Shown: positions 44,732 through 51,867 of the stretch, in pieces
Layout of the letters: each line of letters opens with the position of its first letter
Position numbering within the stretch: the first letter of the stretch is position 1
NCBI RefSeq assembly: GCF_959029255.1
Contig: NZ_CAUFUE010000029.1
Span: 1-64,000, forward strand
DNA: 64,000 nt
Direction: 5' to 3'
DNA from: an uncultured Bacteroides sp.
Lineage (GTDB): Bacteria > Bacteroidota > Bacteroidia > Bacteroidales > Bacteroidaceae
Program-made: the position numbers and the translations under genes
The notes under the pieces: model-generated
Database searches by the model: none
Told to the model about the DNA's origin: nothing
Seen by the model: the letters and a program-made list of their open reading frames with translations, nothing else

Positions 44732-45072
44732 TCCAATGCTCCTTTCCTCCAGGCGTATGCAAGGCCTAGAACCAATATAATCAGGAAAAATAAAATACTG
44801 AAAAGTCCGGCTACTCCCAGCTCGCGTGCGATGACCGCCCACGGAAACAGGAATACCGTTTCCACCTCGAACATCAGGAACAGGATGGCAAACAGATAAT
44901 AACCTACACGGAACTGCATCCACGATTTACCACGCGTGGGGATACCACACTCGTACGGCTCCATCTTCTGCGGATTGTACGAACGGGGAGCTATCGCATT
45001 GGAAATTGCGATGACAATACCCACGAAAGCAATTGCCGTCAACAAGACGACTACTAACAAAGTAAAGTTCAT
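44722..45072 (-). CDS. nuoA: Complex I subunit A
   Basis: 116 residues from ATG 45072 (an upstream TTG at 45126 would only add non-conserved residues). Three membrane helices; signature PYECGIPTRGKSWMQFRVGY and FLMFEVETVFLFPWAV. First nuo gene; a small hypothetical gene lies 100 bp upstream in the same direction. Confidence 0.93.
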   Translation of the reverse strand: MNFTLLVVVLLTAIAFVGIVIAISNAIAPRSYNPQKMEPYECGIPTRGKSWMQFRVGYYLFAILFLMFEVETVFLFPWAVIARELGVAGLFSILFFLIILVLGLAYAWRKGALEWK

Positions 45073-45115
45073 AAACCTGAATAAGATTTTAGATATATAA
45101 TATAGAAATCTTCCA

Positions 45116-45147
45116 CCGGATGACAATACCTCTGAATTGTTGTCCGG
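45116..45147. promoter_or_regulatory. Imperfect inverted repeat upstream of nuoA
   Basis: CCGGATGACAAT (45116-45127) pairs with ATTGTTGTCCGG (45136-45147) at 10 of 12 positions, 8-nt loop, no T-tract. It could be an operator or an mRNA leader structure for nuoA. Confidence 0.4.
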
Positions 45148-45172
45148 TCAAATCTGGATAGAGAGATTTGCT

Positions 45173-45544
45173 TCAAATGATAATCTTTCTCAGCCCGAAG
45201 ACGTAGTAATGCGAGTCGGGTACGGGAAAAGAGGACAGGTATGACAAACGGTCACATTCCGGTGCTTGCGGCTGTTGCTGCAAACGGATGAAAGCGGCAC
45301 GGAGAGTGGTGCTTTTATCATTCGGCACTTGCATGGTATCTGTATGCTCTATACACAAAGATAAAGTAGACAGATGGTGGTAAAAGTTACGGATAGCTTG
45401 TTGTGCGGTAGGTGCTTGAGACAAAATGCAGCATTCTGTTTTACTGTTTGCCGGAGTACATAAAAGAGTCGCAACGTCCATTGCACCATCATGCAACAAG
45501 GCTGCGAGTATGACAATCATACAATATTTTATGCACTGTTTCAT
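45173..45544 (-). CDS. Small hypothetical secreted protein upstream of nuoA
   Basis: 123 residues. A hydrophobic start (KYCMIVILAALLHDGAM) may be a signal sequence. Five cysteines are spread through the rest (LLCTPANSKTECCIL and two more). No known family. It has a good promoter, points the same way as nuo and no terminator is seen before nuoA, so it may be the first gene of the operon. Confidence 0.5.
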   Translation of the reverse strand: MKQCIKYCMIVILAALLHDGAMDVATLLCTPANSKTECCILSQAPTAQQAIRNFYHHLSTLSLCIEHTDTMQVPNDKSTTLRAAFIRLQQQPQAPECDRLSYLSSFPVPDSHYYVFGLRKIII

Positions 45545-45568
45545 ACCATTAATTTCTCTTTAAGGCTG

Positions 45569-45601
45569 CAAAGATATAACAACTATCCTTCATTTTGCAA
45601 T
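45569..45601 (-). promoter_or_regulatory. Promoter for the small hypothetical gene and possibly nuo
   Basis: Reading the minus strand: ATTG (45601-45598), 21 bp, TATCTTTG (45576-45569). The start near 45562 leaves ~18 nt before the ATG at 45544. Confidence 0.55.
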
Positions 45602-45646
45602 CTCTGTATAACAAATAATGATTATTTTTACACTTTTTATCCTAAA

Positions 45647-47098
45647 TCAATTCCGCTTCCAGAATTCGGGAGTGAATAACAGTAAAACTGTAAATAGTTC
45701 CAGACGCCCTAAGAGCATGAGGAATGCCAGCAACCATTTGGCGGCGTGGGGCAATGCGCTCCATGAGTATGCCGGACCTGTTTCTCCCAATCCCGGTCCC
45801 ATATTGCCTATGCTGGATATCACGCAACCGATGGATTCCAGAAATCCTATTCCCATTCCCATCATCAGCAACACGCTTATAACGATAACAATGATATAAA
45901 GAAAGCAGAATGCCAGTACCGTAGATACGATGGAAGGGGATATGACTTGCTTGTTCACCCTTACCGGCAGCACGGCGTTGGGGTGCAGTATGTGTTTGAA
46001 TTCATTGCGTGATACTCTGGATAGGATAACCATGCGGATGCATTTCAGCCCGCCCGTTGTGCTGCCCGCACAGGCGCCTATCACCATTATGATAGTCAGC
46101 AGCCCCCACAGGACGGGTGTCCACAGCATGTAGTCGTCCGTAGCAAATCCCGTAGAAGTGTGTAGTGAGATAACCTGGAACAGCGATTTGCGGAAAGATT
46201 CTTCCATTCCCATCGGACTTGTATAGTAAAGCACAACCGCAATTACTCCGGTGAAGCATACCACCGACAGGAAGTACCATTTCAATTCGGCATTATCAAA
46301 GACTTTCTTGAATTTCCGGTTGACTAAGAACAGCAGTAACGTGAAGTTGATGCCGGAAATAAACATAAAGGTGGAGATTACATATTCTATATAAGGGGAG
46401 TTGTAATAGGCCACACTGGCTTGCTTAGTGGAGAAACCGCCCGTACCGGTCGTTGCAAAGGCGTGGCAAACGCTGTCGAACCAGCCCATTCCTCCCATCA
46501 TCAGCAAGGCGACAAGGGTAAACGTGATGCCTGCATAGATGCTCCATATCCATTTGGCGGTGATGCCGATGCGTGGATGCACCTTGTCGTGCGTGGGCCC
46601 GCTTGCCTCGGCTGCAAATACCTGCAAGCCGCTTACGCCGAAAATCGGGAGTACGGCGATGGTGAACATAATGATTCCCAATCCGCCTATCCACTGCGTC
46701 ATGCTGCGCCAGAAGAGTAGTCCGTGAGGCAAGGATTCTATGTTATTAAGTATGGTGGCTCCCGTACTTGTGAAGCCGGACATGGTTTCAAAGAAAGCAT
46801 CCGTGACGCTCGGGATATATCCGCTGATGTAGAATGGCAGCATACCGAAAAGCGAAAAGGCCACCCAGGCAAAGCTCACCAGTACATATCCGTCGCGGCG
46901 GGTTAACTGGCGTTCCCCTCCCTTGCCTGCTATCGCCAGCAATAGGCCTACACCTGCCGTGATACCTCCGGCTTTCCAGAAGTCCGTCAGGTCGTTCTCG
47001 CCGTAATAATAGGACACACCGGAACAAAAAAGCAACATGGCTGTTTCCAATAACAGTAGAATGCCGATTATCCGTATGATTGTCTTAAAGTTAATCAA
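45647..47098 (-). CDS. trkH: Trk/Ktr-type potassium transporter membrane subunit
   Basis: 483 residues, ~10 membrane helices with four P-loop-like repeats: SGFTSTGATIL, TTGTGGFSTK, HTSTGFATDD and ISSIGNMGPGLG. Their central Gly residues form the K+ selectivity filter. Pairs with the TrkA protein encoded 14 bp upstream. Confidence 0.94.
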   Translation of the reverse strand: MINFKTIIRIIGILLLLETAMLLFCSGVSYYYGENDLTDFWKAGGITAGVGLLLAIAGKGGERQLTRRDGYVLVSFAWVAFSLFGMLPFYISGYIPSVTDAFFETMSGFTSTGATILNNIESLPHGLLFWRSMTQWIGGLGIIMFTIAVLPIFGVSGLQVFAAEASGPTHDKVHPRIGITAKWIWSIYAGITFTLVALLMMGGMGWFDSVCHAFATTGTGGFSTKQASVAYYNSPYIEYVISTFMFISGINFTLLLFLVNRKFKKVFDNAELKWYFLSVVCFTGVIAVVLYYTSPMGMEESFRKSLFQVISLHTSTGFATDDYMLWTPVLWGLLTIIMVIGACAGSTTGGLKCIRMVILSRVSRNEFKHILHPNAVLPVRVNKQVISPSIVSTVLAFCFLYIIVIVISVLLMMGMGIGFLESIGCVISSIGNMGPGLGETGPAYSWSALPHAAKWLLAFLMLLGRLELFTVLLLFTPEFWKRN

Positions 47099-47112
47099 TT
47101 TTTTATTCTTAA

Positions 47113-48453
47113 TTAATTAAAGTATTTTTCGATTTTCTTAATCATCATGTTCAGGCAGAATACTACTACATGGTCGTTCGCTTGTATCTGTGTATTACCC
47201 ATCACCACCACGCCCTCGCCGTTACGTATAAGTCCTCCGATGGTAGTACCTTTGGGCAACCCCAAGTCTTTCACCGGATGCTTGGTGATTTTAGAACCGG
47301 CTTTCACGGTAAATTCCGCAACATCGGCATTGGCAAAGGTCAGGCATTTCACATTGCTTACGTCGGCATCCAGCATCATCTGGTAGATGTGGCTGGCGGC
47401 AATCATCTTTTTATTGATAACCGTACCGATGTCAAGGCTTTCCGCCATACCGATATAGTCTATGTTTTCCACTTCCGCCACCGTTTTGCTCACGCCCATG
47501 CGCTTGGCTGCCAGGCAGGCAAGGATATTCGTTTCCGAGTTGCCGGTCAGTGCAACGAAAGCTTCCGTGTTCTTCAATCCTTCTTCCACAAGCAGGTCCA
47601 TGTCCCGCCCGTCTCCGTTGATAATCATAGTTTTGTCATCCAGCAGTTCTGTCAGGCGGTTACAGCGGCTCAGGTCGTTGTCCACAATCTTCACCTGCAT
47701 ATAGTCGGGAACGTATTGCGCGGTACGTACGGCGATGCGGCTTCCGCCCATAATCATCACGTTGCGCACGTCGGCGTAGTCTTCCTTTCCCGCAATCTTG
47801 CGGATGTAAGGTACATATTTGCGGGTGGTTGTGAAGTAAACGATGTCGTGCAGTTTGATGGTATCGTCACCCCGTGGGATAAGCGTTTCGTTGCCACGCT
47901 TGATGGCAACCACGTGATAGGGCAGTTCCGGTCCTCCGAGTTGGTGCAAGGGGATATTCAGTATCTCTGCCTTTTCGCGCATCTTGGCACCTATCAATAT
48001 CAGTGCGCCACCGCAGAACTCCCACCATTGGCGAACCCAGCTCATGCGGATGGAAGATACGATTTCTTTAGCGGCAAGCATCTCCGGGTAGATTAGTGAC
48101 CCTACGCCCAGTTTCTGGAAAAACTCCTTGTTCTTGGGCAACAAGTATTCATAATTATCAATGCGGGCAAGGGTTTTCTGTGCGCCGAGATTGGTTGCCA
48201 GCATACAGGCAGTCATATTACGGCTTTCATCAGGCGTAACAGCGATAAACAAGTCTGCTTCACCCGCATTTACCTCTTTCAGTCCTTTGATGGAGGTGGG
48301 CGATGCGGTGACAGTCATCAGGTCGAAGTTGGAGTTAAGTGTACTCAGTCTCTCCTCATTGTCGTCCATCAGTATGATGTCCTGCTTTTCGCGGGACAAC
48401 AGCTTTGCCAAGTGTGTGCCTACTGCGCCGGCACCAGCAATGATTATCTTCAC
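47113..48453 (-). CDS. trkA: Trk system NAD-binding regulatory subunit
   Basis: 446 residues, two RCK_N/RCK_C tandem units. The first Rossmann loop is IIAGAGAVGTHLAKLL at the N-terminus; the second is MIMGGSRIAVRTAQYV near residue ~235. Gates TrkH in response to NAD(H)/nucleotides. Lies between dxs (6 bp gap) and trkH (14 bp) in one transcript. Confidence 0.94.
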   Translation of the reverse strand: MKIIIAGAGAVGTHLAKLLSREKQDIILMDDNEERLSTLNSNFDLMTVTASPTSIKGLKEVNAGEADLFIAVTPDESRNMTACMLATNLGAQKTLARIDNYEYLLPKNKEFFQKLGVGSLIYPEMLAAKEIVSSIRMSWVRQWWEFCGGALILIGAKMREKAEILNIPLHQLGGPELPYHVVAIKRGNETLIPRGDDTIKLHDIVYFTTTRKYVPYIRKIAGKEDYADVRNVMIMGGSRIAVRTAQYVPDYMQVKIVDNDLSRCNRLTELLDDKTMIINGDGRDMDLLVEEGLKNTEAFVALTGNSETNILACLAAKRMGVSKTVAEVENIDYIGMAESLDIGTVINKKMIAASHIYQMMLDADVSNVKCLTFANADVAEFTVKAGSKITKHPVKDLGLPKGTTIGGLIRNGEGVVVMGNTQIQANDHVVVFCLNMMIKKIEKYFN

Positions 48454-48459
48454 GCTTAT

Positions 48460-50364
48460 TTAGTTGAAAGTTGATAGTTGATTAAAGATTCCTTCTTCAT
48501 CCATTCCGCACAACCTGTACAGTTCCGGTATCGAACCATGTTCTATAAACTTGTCGGGTACGCCGATGCGCTGTATATGCGGTGTATAGTCGTTATCTGC
48601 CATAAACTCAAGTATGGCGCTTCCCATTCCACCCTTCAGCACACCGTCTTCTACCGTAATGATATGTTGGAACGAACTTCCCACTTCATGCAGCAGTTCT
48701 TCATCCAGCGGTTTGAGGAAACGCAGGTCATAATGGGCGATGGAAAGGCCTTTCTCTTCTTCTGCCCGCTTGATGGCACGTGCCGCAATATTTCCAATCG
48801 GACCTAGGGTGATGACGGCAAGGTCTTTACCATCCTTCAACTTCCGCCCTTTGCCGACCGGAATTTCTTCCAAGGGACATTTCCAATCCACCAATACCCC
48901 GCGTCCGCGAGGATAGCGGATAACGAACGGCCCTTTATCCGGCAGTTGTGCCGTATACATCAACCGACGTAGCTCATGCTCATCCATCGGAGAAGATACG
49001 GTTATGTTAGGGATAGGGCGGAAATACGCCAAGTCGAATACGCCATGATGCGTCGGTCCGTCTTCGCCCACCAGTCCGGCACGGTCCAGACAGAGCACAA
49101 CGGGTAAGCGGAGCAATGCAATGTCATGTATCACATTGTCGTATGCCCGTTGCATGAAGGAAGAATAAATATTGCAGAACGGCTGTAACCCTTCCTTTGC
49201 CATACCGCCCGAGAAAGTGGCTGCATGTCCTTCGGCAATCCCCACATCGAAAGCACGGCCGGGCATCGTTTTCATTAACATATTCATGGAGCAACCTGTA
49301 GGCATGGCGGGAGTGACACCCATAATCTTCGGGTTCTTTTCAGCCAGTTCCACCAGCGTCTCCCCGAAAACCTCCTGATAGAGTGGAGGAAGGTTAGTCG
49401 TGTCCGCCTTAATCCGTTCGCCCGTTTCCGGATTGAACTTGCCGGGAGCATGCCAGATGCCCGGCGCTTTTTCGGCAGGTTCAAACCCTTTTCCTTTGAT
49501 AGTATGCAGGTGCAGGATTTTCGGTCCTTTCAAGTCCTTGATATCCCGGAGTATGCGCGCCAGATTTTTCACATTATGTCCGTCGATAGGACCGAAGTAA
49601 CGTATATTCATTCCCTCGAATATGTTCTGCTGTTGGGCTGCCATAGACTTCAGGCTATTGGCAAAGCGTATCAGCGCTTTCCGGCGTTCCTCGTTCAGCA
49701 ACCCCATCTTGAACAGCACCTTGGACATTTTGAAGCGCAACTGATTGTAACGGTTCGAGGTGGTAAGATTGAAAAGGTATTGCTTCATTCCCCCCACGCT
49801 ACGGTCTATCGACATGTCGTTGTCATTGAGGATAATCAGCATATTGTTCGGGGTAGATGAAGCATTGTTCAGCCCTTCAAATGCCAGTCCGCCACTCATG
49901 CTCCCGTCACCCAATACGGCAACCACATGGCGGTCTTCTTCCCCTTTCTTTGCTGCGGCTACAGCCATGCCGAGAGCCGCCGAAATAGAGTTCGACGCAT
50001 GTCCGCAAGTAAAAGTATCATATTCGCTTTCTTCAGGAGAAGGGAAGGGGCGTATTCCTTTGAACTTCCGGTTGGTAGAGAAAGCCTCCCGCCGTCCGGT
50101 CAGTATCTTATGTCCGTAAGCCTGATGCCCCACATCCCACACTATACGGTCGTAAGGCGTATTGTAAACATAATGCAAAGCCACCGTCAGCTCTACTGTT
50201 CCCAAGCTTGCGGCAAAATGTCCGGGATTGCACGAAAGTTCCTTTATAATGTCCTGCCGCAATTCATTACAGACTTCCGGAAGTTGCTCCACACTAAGTT
50301 TTCGCAGATCTTCAGGGTAAGAAATAGAATTTAGCAAGTTATATGTTGTTGTTTCAGTCTTCAT
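48460..50364 (-). CDS. dxs: 1-deoxy-D-xylulose-5-phosphate synthase
   Basis: 634 codons plus stop from ATG 50364; the upstream extension overlaps the promoter. Thiamine diphosphate motifs: GDGSMSGG ... LNDNDMSID. Other DXS signatures: ELTVALHYVYNTPYDRIVWD, GHQAYGHKILTGRR, DRAGLVGEDGPTHHG and VRYPRGRG. Makes DXP from pyruvate and glyceraldehyde-3-phosphate for isoprenoids. The last residues NQLSTFN and the stop are encoded by ATCAACT-type heptamers. Confidence 0.96.
   Translation of the reverse strand: MKTETTTYNLLNSISYPEDLRKLSVEQLPEVCNELRQDIIKELSCNPGHFAASLGTVELTVALHYVYNTPYDRIVWDVGHQAYGHKILTGRREAFSTNRKFKGIRPFPSPEESEYDTFTCGHASNSISAALGMAVAAAKKGEEDRHVVAVLGDGSMSGGLAFEGLNNASSTPNNMLIILNDNDMSIDRSVGGMKQYLFNLTTSNRYNQLRFKMSKVLFKMGLLNEERRKALIRFANSLKSMAAQQQNIFEGMNIRYFGPIDGHNVKNLARILRDIKDLKGPKILHLHTIKGKGFEPAEKAPGIWHAPGKFNPETGERIKADTTNLPPLYQEVFGETLVELAEKNPKIMGVTPAMPTGCSMNMLMKTMPGRAFDVGIAEGHAATFSGGMAKEGLQPFCNIYSSFMQRAYDNVIHDIALLRLPVVLCLDRAGLVGEDGPTHHGVFDLAYFRPIPNITVSSPMDEHELRRLMYTAQLPDKGPFVIRYPRGRGVLVDWKCPLEEIPVGKGRKLKDGKDLAVITLGPIGNIAARAIKRAEEEKGLSIAHYDLRFLKPLDEELLHEVGSSFQHIITVEDGVLKGGMGSAILEFMADNDYTPHIQRIGVPDKFIEHGSIPELYRLCGMDEEGIFNQLSTFN
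48462..48482 (-). repeat. ATCAACT heptamers at the dxs stop codon
   Basis: On the coding strand: ATCAACT, ATCAACT, TTCAACT, with the TAA overlapping the last base. Same heptamer as in murF-alr and the helicase gene. Confidence 0.85.
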
Positions 50365-50388
50365 CTCTAATCTGAGCATTACAAATTG

Positions 50389-50396
50389 CAAAAGTA
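50389..50396 (-). promoter_or_regulatory. -7 box of the dxs-trkA-trkH operon
   Basis: Minus-strand TACTTTTG fits TAnnTTTG; start near 50382, leader ~18 nt to ATG 50364. Confidence 0.5.
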
Positions 50397-50523
50397 ACAA
50401 AAGAAAATGGATTGGAGGAAATTTAAGGCGGTTAAATTCTTAGTATGCGTAGTCTTTAGATGTTTATCCTATGAACTATAATTTATATCACTGTAAACTA
50501 TTTCTTTGTGTACTGGTATTTTT

Positions 50524-50611
50524 TCGTCCGACAGTTGTATAATTATCGTCCGATATATGTCGGACGATAATTATACAACTGTCGGACGAAATAGATATAT
50601 ATGTCGGACGA
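50524..50611. repeat. Perfect 30-bp palindrome plus extra TCGGACGA box
   Basis: Arms 50524-50553 and 50560-50589 are perfectly complementary over 30 bp around a 6-nt centre (TATATG). Each arm begins and ends with TCGTCCGA or TCGGACGA boxes. A fifth box lies at 50604-50611 after ATATATG. It sits in the 513-bp gap between divergent dxs and GSCFA genes. Confidence 0.95.
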
Positions 50612-50745
50612 TTAATTTTTAGTAAATAAAACAATAGTTCGTTGGGGAAACAAAAAAAGTATCTTGCAGGCGCTTTTCTACCCGCTTTCTATATTGCTGA
50701 AAATAACTTTCCCGGTGAAGGAAAATAGATTAAAATATTATTGCG

Positions 50746-50753
50746 TATATTTG
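50746..50753 (+). promoter_or_regulatory. -7 box of the GSCFA-murF operon
   Basis: TATATTTG fits TAnnTTTG; start near 50760, giving a ~118-nt leader that contains a 28-codon reading frame. No good -33 element seen. Confidence 0.45.
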
Positions 50754-50780
50754 CAAGTATATAAACCAAGGTGCAAGTGG

Positions 50781-50867
50781 ATGCATTCATTTAGTACGAA
50801 AGAGGATCTGACGAAAGAAATAGCTCTTAAGTCTTTGGTAAAAAAAGAATATGATGATGTAAAATAA
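50781..50867 (+). CDS. Possible 28-codon leader peptide
   Basis: ATG 50781 to TAA 50867, encoding a basic peptide (MHSFSTKEDLTKEIALKSLV, then KKEYDDVK). It ends 10 bp before the GSCFA start, with a GGAAGAG ribosome-binding-like run between. May be a chance frame in a leader. Confidence 0.25.
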   Translation: MHSFSTKEDLTKEIALKSLVKKEYDDVK

Positions 50868-50877
50868 GGAAGAGATT

Positions 50878-51867
50878 ATGAATTTCTACACTCCCGTTGA
50901 ACTCCCCGCCGACCTGCCCCGACTGGCGCATGCTGACCGTCTGATGTCGCTCGGCTCCTGCTTCGCCACCGGCATGGGGGAGCGGCTTGCCGATGCCAAG
51001 TTTCGTTGCGACGTCAATCCCTACGGCGTACTTTATAATCCGTTGTCCATTTCTGCCGCTTTGCGCGAGATTGTGGCGGGAAAGACATACGGGCGGCAAG
51101 ACCTGTTTTTCTTCCGTGAGTGCTGGCACAGTCCGATGCATCATGGGGACTTCTCGTCGCCCGATGCGGAGGAAACTTTGCGGCGCATCAACGACCGCAT
51201 TGGCCGGGCGCACAATGATGTTTTCAGCCTGGACTGCCTGTTGCTGACTTTCGGCACGGCATGGGTGTATGAACGGCAGGACACGGGATGCATTGTTGCC
51301 AACTGCCACAAGCAGCCGGAGAAGTGCTTCAACCGCCGGCGGTTGGAGGTGGAAGAGATTGTGGTGGACTATACTTCGCTGCTTTCGGGGCTGCTGGCAC
51401 GAAACCCGAAGCTGGGGGTGGTGTTCACCGTCAGCCCCATCCGCCACGTGCGCGACGGGCTGCATGCCAACCAGCTTAGCAAGGCCACGCTGCTGCTTGC
51501 CATCGACCGGTTGCGGGAGGCGTTCCCGGGGAATGTGTTTTACTTTCCTGCCTACGAATTGGTGCTGGACGAACTGCGTGATTACCGCTTTTATGCCGAA
51601 GACATGGTGCATCCTTCCCAAGTGGCTGTCAACTATGTATGGGAGCGTTTTTCTTCGGTTTGCTTCTCCTCAGAGACGTTACAGATAATAGAAGAAAGTG
51701 AAAATATACGTAGAGCGTTGGCGCATAAGCCTTTTCATCCGGACTCTGAGGAGTATAAGCGTTTTTTAGGACAAATTGTGTTAAAAATAGACCGACTTAA
51801 CGGAAAATACCCGTACTTAGACTTCAAAAATGAGAGAGAAATATGTCGTATACGATTGAAAGCATAA
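50878..51867 (+). CDS. GSCFA domain-containing protein
   Basis: 329 residues. The name-giving motif is SLGSCFATGMGERL (24-37), followed by NPYGVLYNP, FFRECWHSPMHHGDF and TFGTAWVYE. The DAEDMVHPSQ-like segment (YAEDMVHPSQVAVNYVWERF) suggests an SGNH-hydrolase-like Ser-His arrangement. Molecular role undefined in the family. Its last 25 bp overlap murF-alr, so the two are coupled and may both serve envelope synthesis. Confidence 0.9.
   Translation: MNFYTPVELPADLPRLAHADRLMSLGSCFATGMGERLADAKFRCDVNPYGVLYNPLSISAALREIVAGKTYGRQDLFFFRECWHSPMHHGDFSSPDAEETLRRINDRIGRAHNDVFSLDCLLLTFGTAWVYERQDTGCIVANCHKQPEKCFNRRRLEVEEIVVDYTSLLSGLLARNPKLGVVFTVSPIRHVRDGLHANQLSKATLLLAIDRLREAFPGNVFYFPAYELVLDELRDYRFYAEDMVHPSQVAVNYVWERFSSVCFSSETLQIIEESENIRRALAHKPFHPDSEEYKRFLGQIVLKIDRLNGKYPYLDFKNEREICRIRLKA

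Noticed and set aside
44732..44923. N-terminal extension of nuoB
   Set aside because: It is read through nuoA in another frame; ATG 44731 matches the normal NuoB start.
50664..50780. Longer TTG-initiated version of the leader frame before GSCFA
   Set aside because: It spans the predicted promoter and has no ribosome-binding context.
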